From Muraenolepis orangiensis (lineage: Eukaryota; Chordata; Actinopteri; Gadiformes; Muraenolepididae), in assembly GCA_027704905.1 (NCBI GenBank), contig CM051002.1, positions 13,445,930 through 13,509,929 on the forward strand: a stretch of DNA of 64,000 bases, written 5' to 3'. The notes under the pieces were generated by a model. That model saw only the letters and a list, made by a program, of their open reading frames with translations. It did no database searches and had not been told where the DNA came from. Position 1 is the stretch's first letter; each line of letters begins with the position of its first letter. The position numbers were made by a program, and so were the translations under genes. Shown piece by piece: positions 39,499 through 50,639 of the stretch.

Positions 39499-40600
39499 GG
39501 AGACAATGCAACAATTTCGATGCAGAGCTGGTCAATCATTTCTTGTCTTCCTCGTCTGTGAGTAATCGCTTTTATCCGTTTTCTGTTAGGCCTATGTATT
39601 AATTGCCGGCAGCATGTAGGCATGTATTACGTTCTACAATTATATTCTACATTTACTTATGTGAATAATCATGTATATTCATGTTCATATTTACCCTTTC
39701 CTTCCCACTGTTTTCCCATTCACAGATTCCTTTTATACTGTCCAAGTCCAAGGTATCTATTTGATCAATATCTATATCATCATGTGTTTTAGGTAACCCT
39801 GCACCATAGACCCTAACCAAGGGAAACATCTATAGTTGCATCTATAGTATATTCTATGCCACAAGATAAATCCACTTTGACTGTTAAAAGGTTGATGACC
39901 TTTTTTTAATTTCCATGAATGACTGACTGTCTTGTTCTCTTAATGTGCGCATGACCATACACTTCCAACTTGATGAGGTTCTATCTAACGATGGTCTTTC
40001 AAACGTCAGCCCTCTCCCGGCCTACATTGAGATCCACTGCATCGGCCGTCAAGGAGGAGGAGTCGGTCACACTTACATGTCTGAGTGAACCTCCTCCTGA
40101 AGAATGTTATATCTACTGGATCAGTCCAGAGGATGGCCAAAGCAATATTGCCAACCACTGCCATGTGTCACTCACGGGTTCTGAGCTCCTGGCTCACACC
40201 GGGGGTCGCACCAAGGTGGAGGTCAGGTGTTTTTACATCAAGAAAGACGGGGATTACAAGAGGCCTTCTCCACACAGTGACAAACTGTCCATCACTGTAC
40301 AAAGAGGTGATGTTGTCGGTCACACGTGATGTTGTTGTTATACAGTGACGCAGTGAACCACAGAAGGCTTGATTTGAAATATGGATAACATGGTTTAGAT
40401 GACGATTGTTCTTTATTCTGGCTTTTTGTCCTCCCCTGCTAATGACAGACTAGTAAGTGTGTGTGTGTGTGTGTGTGTGGCACAGTTTTTATTAAAATAT
40501 ATTTTTATATATTCAACCAAATTCCTTTGTGTGTGTGTAATAAATAAATATATGTGGATATATATATATATATATATATACTGGTAAGCATCGTATTCTA
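39499..40600 (+). repeat. Ig cassette I (tandem repeat within the Ig gene)
   Basis: About 1.1-kb unit: signal-peptide exon, mini-exon, Ig exon, then a (GT)n and (TA)n intron. The next cassette begins at a junction (ATTCTA/GGAGACAATG, about 40600) where the downstream intron is fused to the sequence just 5' of the signal-peptide ATG. Cassettes I and II encode identical Ig exons. Cassette III differs at seven codons. Confidence 0.88.
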
Positions 40601-43600
40601 GGAGACAATGCAACAATTTCGATGCATAGCTGGTCAATCATTTCTTGTCTTCCTCGTCTGTGAGTAATCGCTTTTATCCGTTTTCTGTTAGGCCTATGTA
40701 TTAATTGTCGGCAGCATGTAGGCATATTATCAAGACAATCTCTTGGCCTCAACGACACTAGCTCTTGGCCTAGTTGATTGTGGCATTCATTTTTTCTTTT
40801 ACACAATTACGTTCTACAATTATATTCTACATTTACTTATGTGAATTGTTAAGCAGAGCTTACGATACCGGCTAGCAAACGCTGAATAAACGTACATGAG
40901 GCAGGTTGCGGTACAAACAATGAGCGAAAGGTTTATTGGTACAGGTGGACTATAAATAGACATCACCTGGCATGGTCACATGACAAACACACCAGGGAAT
41001 AATTGGGAACACTCATTACCAATCACTCAATTTAACACCCCCACTTGTTCACACATTATTTACAAACATAAGGAAAAACAAAAACAAAAGAAAACATCAT
41101 GGACAATAACTTCATTGCATCTTGGCTTGGCTATAACCCAAACAGGAACCTGGAAAAGGCAAGTAGCTTCACTTTTGTAGCTGGCTTAGTCATTAGGTCA
41201 GCTACCATCTGATCTGTTGGGCAATACTCCAAAAATACATCACCATTATTTACAGTAGATCTCACAAAATGGTATTTTATATCAATATGCTTACATCTGT
41301 CTACTAACAGGATTCTTTGCCAATGCAATAGTACCTTGGTTGTCTTCATAAATCATAGGTACACCATATTGATAATCATCGAGATGTACAAGCAGTTGAG
41401 TCAAGTGCAAACACTCTTGGGTAGTGGCAGCCAATGCTATATACTCAGCCTCACATGTTGACAATGCTACAGTTGGCTGCTTTCTGGTTTTCCAGGAAAT
41501 CGGAGGACCATTCTTACATAGGCTAACACAATAACCAGATGTACTGCGTCGGTCATTTGTATCACCTGCCCAATCTGCATCACTGTAAGCCACCATCCGT
41601 AACCCCTCATCACATTTCCTGTAACAGAGCATTTTATCATTCGTGCATTTAAGATATTTCAGTACATGCTTTACAGTTGTCCACTGCTCTTCTGTTGGCC
41701 CACTGAAATACTGTGACAATTTGCTAACAACATAACTCAGATCAGGTCTAGTACATAAGGTTAGGTATATTAGGCTACCCACTGCCTCTCTGTATTTCCT
41801 GGGGTCATTCAGCTTTTCCTGACCATCAGTGTAACTTAACTTTGGTTCACAAGGTGTTAACCTCGGTTTGCAATCTTGCATATCAAACTTTTCAAGCAGC
41901 TTGTCAACATAAGTTTGCTGTGACATAGACACACCCACATTACTTTGGTCAAAAGTGATGCCTAGAAAGGTCTTCAGTCTGCCCAAATCTTTCATCTGGA
42001 ATTTCTCAGTTAACATCTCTTTGACAGTTTTTAAAGCTCTCTCATCACTGGCAGCAATAAGCAAGTCATCAACCCATATCAACATGATCACTTTCTCCTG
42101 TTCCGTTTCTCTCTTGTAAACACAATGATCAGCCGGGTTTTGTACGAAGTCATTTTCGCACAGATAGTCATGAAGCATTTTGTTCCAGTTTCTGCCTGAT
42201 TGCTTTAACCCATACAATGATTTCTCCAGTTTACACACCATTTTTCCACTTGTCTGAGAAATAACATCATACCCTTCTGGCTGTTCCATGTAAATTTCAT
42301 AATCAATCGGTGCGTGCAAGTAGGCAGTTTTAACATCCATCTGATGGAGAATTAGATCTTCTTGAGCAGCTTTCTGCATTAGTACCCTCACACTGGTAAA
42401 GTTGGCAGTTGGAGAAAAAGTTTCTCCATAGTCTACACCCATCTCCTGACTATACCCCTTGGCGACATAGCGGGCCTTGTACTTTGCAGATCCATCAGCA
42501 TTGCTTTTCATAGCGTACACCCATCTACCCCCCACTGCCTTCTTGCCCTCAGGTAGTGTGGTTAGAGTAAATGTGTTGTTATCCCTCAGTGATTTCATCT
42601 CATCATCCATTGCATCTAGCCACTCTCTTGAATTAGATGAATTCACAGCTTCTCTGAAAGTCTGAGGTACATTAGAAACCATCTTGTAGCAATAGTCAAT
42701 GCTGATCTGTGCTTGATCACTCTCCACCCCATAGAAATCTGGCTTCCTTCTCTCTCTAACAGGGTATCTGCTCTCTGCACTCTGAGAATCTGAAGAATGG
42801 GATTCCGTCTTACCCTCAGCTGGCTGTAGGCTTACCTGGCTTGGGCCTGGCTCAGTCTCTGGGATGTCACCCTGCTCGGGTTTGTCAGGGTCAGGTCTGG
42901 TTGTGCTATACTGCACACCAACGTCATAGTCATCGGACACGTCATCATTGGTCATAAACCTTACCAGTCTATGTTTCATCACCTTCCTACTGTCAGGATA
43001 GTACACCATATAGGCCGGACTGTTCTTATCATACCCAACAAAGATGCCCTTGTCAGACTTTGAGTCTAGCTTCTTCCTGTTCTGTCTATAGGCATAACAC
43101 ACAGTGCCAAACGTCTGCATCCTTGACACATTGGGTCTCCTTCCTGTCAGCATAAAGTATGGTGTTTGTCTGGTGCGATTGTTGAAACATCTATTCCTCA
43201 CCACTACTGCTGTCTGGACTGCATATGGCCATAGCTCTTTGGGTAACTGGCTTCCTAAAAGCATACATCTCGCCATATCAAAAAGGGTCCTCCAGTTACG
43301 CTCAGCAGTGCCGTTCTGGTGTGGTGAGTAGGGTGCTGATGTCTCGTGTCTGATTCTGTTCCTGCGAAGTAGTGCTTGATACCCCTGCCCAGTAAATTCA
43401 GTGCCATTATCAGACCTGATACATGTAACATTCCCATATGGGGCCATGTCAGCTAGGAATCTCTCTGTGGCATCCACTGTGTCACTTTTGTGCTTCAGAA
43501 AGTACACGCTCACTGCACTTGAGTAGTCATCAGTAAAGGAAATTGCATACTTATACCCTTCTCTGGACTCTGGTTCAATGGGGCCTGCCAAGTCTGTATG

Positions 43601-46191
43601 TACCAACTCTAAAGCTGACTTGGCTCTCACATCAGGCTCCCTGTTTCTGCTCTGAGTGAATTTCCCTTGAACACACACTTCACATTGCATGTGGGATGTT
43701 TTACCCCTGATTGACATACCATCCACCACATTCTCTAATTTCTGAACATCATTAAAATTGCAATGTCCCAAAATCTCATGCCACCTCTGAATATCATGGC
43801 AACTCATACATTGATCACCACAGTCATTGTTCATATTCACTGGCACAATGGGCAAATAGAACAGTCTGTTATGTTCATGAATGGAAAAACGTGTACCGTC
43901 TTTGTACTGCAGGACGTCTTCACCCTCCTTGAAGATCACCGTTGCCCCACTGGAAGTTGCAGCTCTTACGGAGAAAATGTTTTGGGGATAGGAGGGGATG
44001 TACAGCGCCTGCTTCAGTGTGGCACTGAGGTGCCGCCCCCTGCTGTCGACCAGACACACCGTCGCTTCTCCTCTGCGCTCCGCGACCCCCTTGCACCTTG
44101 TGCCATCGGCCAGCTCCACACAATGAGTCTCGGCCTGAAATCGATCGTCGAAGCTCTTGAACATTGACAGATCGGTGATGATGTGCGATGTCGCACCGGT
44201 GTCAACCATCAGCCCCGTCCTGATGACACTGCTCCTCGGATGACGATCGCTGTTCACCACCGTGAAGGCAAAGGTGCTGTCGGTCTCCTCGTACAACCCC
44301 CGTGCGTTGTCCTGCCGCCACTGTTTCGGTTCTCCTCGCCATGTGGTACTCCTCCCTTGGCTGTACCAATGTTGACCACGCCGACACTGTCTTGCCTTGT
44401 GTCCTCTCTGGCCGCAACGGAAACACTCGATGTCCCCGCTCTCAGTGCGCTGTAGCCTCGCATCTGCCGGTGCGCTGGCTCTGCTTGAATGCGTCCGGGC
44501 CCCCATGACGTTGTCTTCGGCCACAGCTGTGCGCATACCTTCAGTGTTCTCGTAACTCCGTAACTTTGTCTTAAAGCCCGCAAAAGAGAGAGTCTCATCA
44601 CTTTGAGTGACAAAAATAGAAAAAAGCTTGAATGATTCTGGCAGCCCCTTCAAAACCATCGCAACCAATAGTCCATCACTTAAGACCTCTCCAGCATTCC
44701 TCAGCGCTGTGATTGAAGTCTCAGCACGTATGACATAGTCAGTCACACTCTCACCACTCAATTTTTGCAGAGAAGTCAATTCTGTGTAGAGACTCACAAT
44801 GCGGGGCTTTCCCTTGCCAGCATAATAGTCCCGTAAAATCTTGAGTGCTCCACGCCCGTCATCTGCAGCCTCTCGCATGACTAGGGACAAACTCTTGTCA
44901 TCGAGGAATTGGATCAGTTCAGCATATGCTTCAGCATTCTTTGTTTCGTCTTCAGCCAGTGCGTCTCCATCCGCACCCGCGGCAGGCCCATTTAAAATGG
45001 TGTCCTTTAATTTCAGCAACCGTAAATGCCCCAAAAACTTTGTCTCCCACAGTTCATAATTCCTCTCGTCTCCGTCGAACACAAGACGAGACCAACGCGA
45101 ACTTATTCTTCCACTCATGGTGCTACAAACTTTGAGACACGCACTCAAACGTTTTCGCTACTCACACTGTATCCGCTCAACTTCAACGCTCTGGGCCCAT
45201 AACCTGTTAAGCAGAGCTTACGATACCGGCTAGCAAACGCTGAATAAACGTACATGAGGCAGGTTGCGGTACAAACAATGAGCGAAAGGTTTATTGGTAC
45301 AGGTGGACTATAAATAGACATCACCTGGCATGGTCACATGACAAACACACCAGGGAATAATTGGGAACACTCATTACCAATCACTCAATTTAACATGAAT
45401 AATCATGTATATTCATGTTCATATTTACCCTTTCCTTCCCACTGTTTTCCCATTCACAGATTCCTTTTATACTGTCCAAGTCCAAGGTATCTATTTGATC
45501 AATATCTATATCATCATGTGTTTTAGGTAACCCTGCACCATAGACCCTAACCAAGGGAAACATCTATAGTTGCATCTATAGTATATTCTATGCCACAAGA
45601 TAAATCCACTTTGACTGTTAAAAGGTTGATGACCTTTTTTTAATTTCCATGAATGACTGACTGTCTTGTTCTCTTAATGTGCGCATGACCATACACTTCC
45701 AACTTGATGAGGTTCTATCTAACGATGGTCTTTCAAACGTCAGCCCTCTCCCGGCCTACATTGAGATCCACTGCATCGGCCGTCAAGGAGGAGGAGTCGG
45801 TCACACTTACATGTCTGAGTGAACCTCCTCCTGAAGAATGTTATATCTACTGGATCAGTCCAGAGGATGGCCAAAGCAATATTGCCAACCACTGCCATGT
45901 GTCACTCACGGGTTCTGAGCTCCTGGCTCACACCGGGGGTCGCACCAAGGTGGAGGTCAGGTGTTTTTACATCAAGAAAGACGGGGATTACAAGAGGCCT
46001 TCTCCACACAGTGACAAACTGTCCATCACTGTACAAAGAGGTGATGTTGTCGGTCACACGTGATGTTGTTGTTATACAGTGACGCAGTGAACCACAGAAG
46101 GCTTGATTTGAAATATGGATAACATGGTTTAGATGATGACGATTGTTCTTTATTCTGGCTTTTTGTCCTCCCCTGCTAATGACAGACTAGT

Positions 46192-46229
<38 letters not shown>

Positions 46230-46304
46230 CACAGTTTTTATTAAAATATATTTTTATATATTCAACCAAATTCCTTTGTGTGTGTGTAATAAATAAATAT
46301 ATGT

Positions 46305-46340
<36 letters not shown>

Positions 46341-47390
46341 TGGTAAGCATCGTATTCTAGGAGACAATGCAACAATTTCGATGCATAGCTGGTCAATCAT
46401 TTCTTGTCTTCCTCGTCTGTGAGTAATCGCTTTTATCCGTTTTCTGTTAGGCCTATGTATTAATTGTCGGCAGCATGTAGGCATATTATCAAGACAATCT
46501 CTTGGCCTCAACGACACTAGCTCTTGGCCTAGTTGATTGTGGCATTCATTTTTTCTTTTACACAATTACGTTCTACAATTATATTCTACATTTACTTATG
46601 TGAATAATCATGTATATTCATGTTCATATTTACCCTTTCCTTCCCACTGTTTTCCCATTCACAGATTCCTTTTATACTGTCCAAGTCCAAGGTATCTATT
46701 TGATCAATATCTATATCATCATGTGTTTTAGGTAACCCTGCACCATAGACCCTAACCAAGGGAACCATCTATAGTTGCATCTATAGTATATTCTATGCCA
46801 CAAGATAAATCCACTTTGACTGTTAAAAGGTTGATGATTTAATTTCCATGAATGACTGACTGTCTTGTTCTCTTAATGTGCGCATGACCATACACTTCCA
46901 ACTTGATGAGGTTCTATCTAACGATGGTCTTTCAAACGTCAGCCCTCTCCAGGCCTACATTGACATCCACTGCATCGGCCGTCAAGGAGGAGGAGTCGGT
47001 CACACTTACATGTCTGAGTGAACATCCTCCTGAAGAATGTTATATCTACTGGATCAGTCCAGAGGATGGCCAAAGCAGTATTGCCAACCATTGCCATGTG
47101 TCACTCACGGGTTCTGAGCTCCTGGCACACACCGGGGGTCGCACCAAGGTGGAGGTCAGGTGTTTTTACATCAAGAAAGACGGGGATAGCAAGAGGCCTT
47201 CTCCACACAGTGACAAACTGTCCATCACTGTACAAAGAGGTGATGTTGTCGGTCACACGTGATGTTGTTGTTATACAGTGACGCAGTGAACCACAGAAGG
47301 CTTGATTTGAAATATGGATTACATGGTTTAGATGATGACGATTGTTCTTTATTCTGGCCTTTTGTCCTCCCCTGCTAATGACAGACTAGT

Positions 47391-47421
<31 letters not shown>

Positions 47422-48620
47422 GTGGCACAGTTTTTATTAAAATGTATTTTTATATAATTAACCAAATTCCTTTGTGTGTGTGTAATAAATAAATATATGT
47501 GTATATATATATACACACACTGGTAAGCATCGTATTCTATTATGTATTTACAGTATGTATATGCTTGATCACAGATTGGGTTCATTTCCTGAATGCACGT
47601 TCTTACTTAGCAGACGGAAGCGGGTCCCCACTTGCTACTAGTTTCACTACTGCGCTGAGACTCTCCAGCCGCAGACCAAACCATTGAACTATTATTCTCC
47701 TGCAGTTCTCACCGGCAGTCCCACGTCAGCCAGTCCCTCCACCACCACCACTGCTGCCTCAACTCTTGTGACTCCCACCTCAGCCGCCCCAGACTTCCCT
47801 TCTGGGGGTGGACATGCTTCTAGTCCAAGCTCTGCCTCTGTGCCTCCTAGTGAAGGAGCAACAGGTAGTAATAATAATAGAGACCTGTAACTTGACAGTG
47901 TTAAGATGTCCTCTTTTTGTAAATGTTTCTTTGTGGTGGTTTTTCTGATATAGAATGGTTGAACTGATTAATACTTGCATAACTAAGGCATACGGTATTT
48001 CTGCCCTATAGATCGTGGGCAGAACCTGGTAAAACGTATGGATTCGTTCTTTTTTTTCACTTTATTTGGGATGAATGCCACGTTTTAAACGCATTTGAAG
48101 TAAAACTGACACCACATTCCCTTACGGCTCAACACAGGGAACCAATTGGAAACGGTCATATGGATATGTGGTGGACTGATTGGGATCGTTCTGCCATTGG
48201 CTCTTTTGTGTGCTTGGAGGAAGAGAAAGAGTGAGTTTAAAGTGATATGAATATACAAAGAATGTCAAGAGAAAATGATAATATAGTATAAAACACCAGT
48301 ATAGTCAAGTTTGTTCCAGAAACACGGCATATTAGCTACTGCATGTGTGAATGCATTTGTGTTGACTGTTTGGTTTGGTATTGTTTTTTTGTAGAAAACA
48401 CAATGGAAATGAGTCTTTCTTCTGGGTCGGTAAGCAAAACACAATATAATTGGAATGGTAAAACCTGATTATGACAGTAAATCATTAGAGATTCTTAAGC
48501 AGGATTGAAATGTCATTCTTGATCCTCATTTTTCTCTGAATGTTAGTGTTTACAAACTATTGTGCAATCTCACTCTACTCTTCATATTCATAGGGCCCAT
48601 TTCCCAGCCCAATGAGTTAG
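39506..48620 (+). CDS. Membrane immunoglobulin-domain protein, unit A (three Ig cassettes)
   Basis: Unnamed, fish-type immune-receptor-like gene. Exons by splice motif: signal peptide 39506-39557 (MQQFRCRAGQSFLVFLV), mini-exon 39726-39752, Ig 40010-40306. A second cassette follows (40608-40659, 45460-45486, 45744-46040), split by a copia insertion. A third is at 46367-46418, 46665-46691, 46943-47239. Then come the Ser/Thr/Pro stalk 47706-47864, TM exon 48138-48230 (ETVIWICGGLIGIVLPLALL, then RKRK) and tails 48395-48429 and 48594-48620. Mini, Ig, stalk and TM exons are all phase 1-1, so one, two or three Ig domains can be joined without frame change; the three-Ig form would be 445 aa. Each Ig has the B/F-strand cysteines (SVTLTCLSE, VEVRCFY), an extra Cys pair (ECYIYW, NHC) and ends PSPHSDKLSITV. 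There is no ITIM. The family is unknown to me; exon model by inspection. Confidence 0.75.
41291..45148 (-). CDS. Copia gag-pol polyprotein (single ORF, 3' frameshift)
   Basis: One 1285-codon frame. Start candidates are Met1 and Met11; MSGRISS at Met11 is the more typical gag start. Approximate residues: gag 11-235; CCHC zinc knuckle CFRCGQRGHKARQC 242-255; aspartic protease VDTGATSH about 315; integrase with HEILGHC...CEVC zinc site and the catalytic Asp/Asp/Glu in HTDLAG, RSDNGTEF and HQNGTAERN; RT with WVDDLLIAAS; RNase H with YSDADWAGD and STCEAEYIALA. The frame stops at 41291. The remaining RNase H C-terminus (KHIDIKYHFV...YCPTDQMVADLMTKP) continues in another frame at 41131-41290, so a small deletion near 41.29 kb has broken the last roughly 60 codons. 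Otherwise no stops. This copy is probably defective or depends on others. Confidence 0.95.
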   Translation of the reverse strand: MSACLKVCSTMSGRISSRWSRLVFDGDERNYELWETKFLGHLRLLKLKDTILNGPAAGADGDALAEDETKNAEAYAELIQFLDDKSLSLVMREAADDGRGALKILRDYYAGKGKPRIVSLYTELTSLQKLSGESVTDYVIRAETSITALRNAGEVLSDGLLVAMVLKGLPESFKLFSIFVTQSDETLSFAGFKTKLRSYENTEGMRTAVAEDNVMGARTHSSRASAPADARLQRTESGDIECFRCGQRGHKARQCRRGQHWYSQGRSTTWRGEPKQWRQDNARGLYEETDSTFAFTVVNSDRHPRSSVIRTGLMVDTGATSHIITDLSMFKSFDDRFQAETHCVELADGTRCKGVAERRGEATVCLVDSRGRHLSATLKQALYIPSYPQNIFSVRAATSSGATVIFKEGEDVLQYKDGTRFSIHEHNRLFYLPIVPVNMNNDCGDQCMSCHDIQRWHEILGHCNFNDVQKLENVVDGMSIRGKTSHMQCEVCVQGKFTQSRNREPDVRAKSALELVHTDLAGPIEPESREGYKYAISFTDDYSSAVSVYFLKHKSDTVDATERFLADMAPYGNVTCIRSDNGTEFTGQGYQALLRRNRIRHETSAPYSPHQNGTAERNWRTLFDMARCMLLGSQLPKELWPYAVQTAVVVRNRCFNNRTRQTPYFMLTGRRPNVSRMQTFGTVCYAYRQNRKKLDSKSDKGIFVGYDKNSPAYMVYYPDSRKVMKHRLVRFMTNDDVSDDYDVGVQYSTTRPDPDKPEQGDIPETEPGPSQVSLQPAEGKTESHSSDSQSAESRYPVRERRKPDFYGVESDQAQISIDYCYKMVSNVPQTFREAVNSSNSREWLDAMDDEMKSLRDNNTFTLTTLPEGKKAVGGRWVYAMKSNADGSAKYKARYVAKGYSQEMGVDYGETFSPTANFTSVRVLMQKAAQEDLILHQMDVKTAYLHAPIDYEIYMEQPEGYDVISQTSGKMVCKLEKSLYGLKQSGRNWNKMLHDYLCENDFVQNPADHCVYKRETEQEKVIMLIWVDDLLIAASDERALKTVKEMLTEKFQMKDLGRLKTFLGITFDQSNVGVSMSQQTYVDKLLEKFDMQDCKPRLTPCEPKLSYTDGQEKLNDPRKYREAVGSLIYLTLCTRPDLSYVVSKLSQYFSGPTEEQWTTVKHVLKYLKCTNDKMLCYRKCDEGLRMVAYSDADWAGDTNDRRSTSGYCVSLCKNGPPISWKTRKQPTVALSTCEAEYIALAATTQECLHLTQLLVHLDDYQYGVPMIYEDNQGTIALAKNPVSRQM
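45191..45204 (-). other. Copia primer-binding site matching the initiator tRNA-Met anticodon arm
   Basis: The plus-strand 14-mer CTGGGCCCATAACC equals the anticodon stem-loop segment of vertebrate initiator tRNA-Met, so the element's minus-strand site would pair with an internal cut end of that tRNA rather than its CCA end. Drosophila copia primes in this way from a half-tRNA. Confidence 0.75.
46360..47540 (+). repeat. Ig cassette III
   Basis: Same unit; its intron after the Ig exon runs directly into the stalk exon. Ig exon changes relative to cassette I: Arg-Thr, Pro-His, Asn-Ser and Tyr-Ser, plus three silent changes. Confidence 0.88.
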
Positions 48621-49524
48621 TAGCAGGACTAACTTCAAACGTTTGGTTGGGTTTGTGCTTTTCAAGGTCGACCATACATAATGCACTGTCTCAGAGGAGC
48701 CCAACTCACCCAAGCCGAAGGATTTGGTGTACAACCTTCTGCATGCACATTGACCTCAAGTTCCTGCTGTTGTCTGTTAACCCAAATAACCTACCTTGTT
48801 TTGACCCTTTGTTTTTCCGTGCTATGCTTCAGAACGCAGGGAATTACTTTTAGAAATGTATTGCAATTACTTTGCTACTAGAAAGATGTAGACATCACAC
48901 ATGCATGTGACCAAAGGTGTACAAACGGAAAGAAAAAACAATTATTAAATGGTGAAAAGTGTCAACATGATAAATATGGCTTCATTATGGCCGTAATAAC
49001 GTAATATTCTTATAAATTGTCTTTAGTTGACATGCATATCTTGCTTGTATTATACGTCTTTACATTTACAAAGAGGAAACAAGGAGGCAAAGAAAACATT
49101 CAGTTTCAGCAGCGATCTGTGGAATATTTAAGAATTTTGCCATCAAGTGTTACCATATGAATTCTGTCTCCCCCCATATATACCAAAGGTAGAATGGGAA
49201 ATCAGCTTGTGTGTTTATATACGGTATATCAAATATTTGTAATCCAATAAACCAGAGAAGCATGTATTGACATTTAAGTTTCCCCTTTTTCCTAAATCCC
49301 CTTGCTACCTTGACATGTCTACGTAGTACGCTGGCTGTTTAAATACCTCTCGGTGAGGCGCTATGAACAAATCAAATCCCCCTTGTGATGGGCCCGTATT
49401 CTATCTAGATATATATTTAGTTGTTGCAAGCTTTATTTTTGGTTTGTTTGTGGATGAGATGTCGGTTTAGTTGGGCCCGCTGAAGTCCACTCTTGGGTCC
49501 CCGGACGAGCTGGCGAAGCTTTAG
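48621..49524. other. 3' flank of Ig gene, unit A
   Basis: 3'UTR and intergenic sequence repeated in unit B (56127-57216) with small indels, including an extra roughly 125 bp in B near 56.88-57.00 kb. AATAAA at about 49246. The terminal exon is also open in a second frame (see findings). Confidence 0.6.
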
Positions 49525-50443
49525 TCACCTGCTGATGACGAGGGAGGTTAGCAGCAGGGGGACCAGCGCTGCAGTCAGAGGACTGGAGAGTCCCGTCGCC
49601 GAGCCGCACTCCATGGCGTTCTCCTGTTGGAACAACGGGGAAAACCGCAAAGTGTTAGGACCGCACACACAGGCTTGGAATGAGAGAGACGTACCGACAG
49701 GCCGTCGTTCCACCAGCTGTAGTTCAACTCTGTTGAAAACTGAAAGAGTGGCACATATTGTTTTCTGATGTAAGATAAATCAGACTATAACAAATCAAAT
49801 CGTATCGGGATTTAAACAATTGTAGGAGTTTTGGGATCATGTTACGCTTACATGATGACTTCGGTCAAAAGCCACCTCACGACGAAGAAGGGCTGAAAGA
49901 GGGAAAGAGTCCTTTTTATGTACATACTGTATCTCTAAGACGTTGCCCTGGGGATGTCTGCCTTGAGTGGCATCCACTTTGTAGCACAACAACCTGACAC
50001 ACACACGATTGGCCGGTTGAAGTACATACATTCAACAGAGAGCGACCACTGTCGCTGCTGCCGGCGTACTCTCGACAGAGCGCCTGGTAGTCGTACAAGG
50101 TGATCCTTCCGGCCATGAAAGAACAAGGAAGTAGCATTGTCAAGTCCATGTTTGGCCTGGTGTGTTGATTCATGTTTTTGGAGGAGAAAGTAACATCTAA
50201 TTGAAGCAGCGATCGCATGACCTCACCTCTTGAATGACCCCATTTTGAGTAATTTGTTCATGACGGCGCCTTCCACTTCTCTGAAAAACAGCCCCGTCTG
50301 AAAATAAGTACTTTTGAATCAAGAAAGACCGTGTTTTAAAACACATGCAACGTTGCATGTATGAAGAGCGGGGGCCATACCCGAGATATTTCCTCGGTGA
50401 CCAGAATGAAGCCGTTGTTGTCAATCAGGTAGCAGTTAATGTC
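49525..50443 (-). pseudogene. cacna2d3-like 3' exons, copy A (incomplete)
   Basis: Voltage-gated calcium channel alpha2delta subunits are GPI-anchored extracellular proteins. Minus-strand exons: 50381-50443 (DINCYLIDNNGFILVTEEIS), 50227-50297 (TGLFFREVEGAVMNKLLKMG), 50030-50105 (RITLYDYQALCREYAGSSDS), 49852-49892 (PFFVVRWLLTEVI), 49695-49739 (ELNYSWWNDG) and last exon 49525-49623 (ENAMECGSATG, then a hydrophobic C-terminal GPI-signal-like end LVPLLLTSLVIS). GSFKRITLYDYQA points to the alpha2delta-3 type. Exons for the stretch between SWWNDG and ENA are missing, including the one seen at 61.1 kb. The frame across 49852-49739 does not join cleanly, and all 5' exons are absent. Hence a truncated duplicate, not a functional gene. 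Confidence 0.8.
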
Positions 50444-50639
50444 CTGCGAGAAAGGTCAAAGGTCACTTTAGCGAGTTACCTGGCAAAACAGCCACCAACT
50501 TGTGTGGTCAATGGAGAGCACAGAAAATGAAAACCATCAGGCAGAGTCTCACCTCACTCTCACAGCTAATGCTGCACTTCCCACCCAGAGCGGAACACTA
50601 TCAGATAAACAGCAGTGGTCATAAAACCTTTTTTTTCAC

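Larger units (their letters stand above)
40847..45395 (-). mobile_element. Ty1/copia LTR retrotransposon, near-intact, 4549 bp
   Basis: Two LTRs of 191 bp (40847-41037 and 45205-45395) read as identical and begin TGTTAAGC and end TTTAACA. The 5-bp target duplication TGAAT flanks the element (40842-40846 and 45396-45400). On the minus strand the primer-binding site abuts the 5' LTR (45191-45204) and a purine-rich AAGTGGGGG abuts the 3' LTR (about 41038-41046). The gag-pol order protease-integrase-RT-RNase H defines Ty1/copia. Identical LTRs imply very recent insertion. Confidence 0.97.
40600..46359 (+). repeat. Ig cassette II (interrupted by copia)
   Basis: Same unit as cassette I. The signal-peptide exon is at 40608-40659 (one residue different, Ile for Arg) and the Ig exon at 45744-46040. 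The copia element 40847-45395 lies in the first intron of the cassette and leaves all exons intact. Confidence 0.88.

Noticed and set aside
42477..45135. Several plus-strand frames across the copia element
   Set aside because: Antisense shadows of the gag-pol frame.
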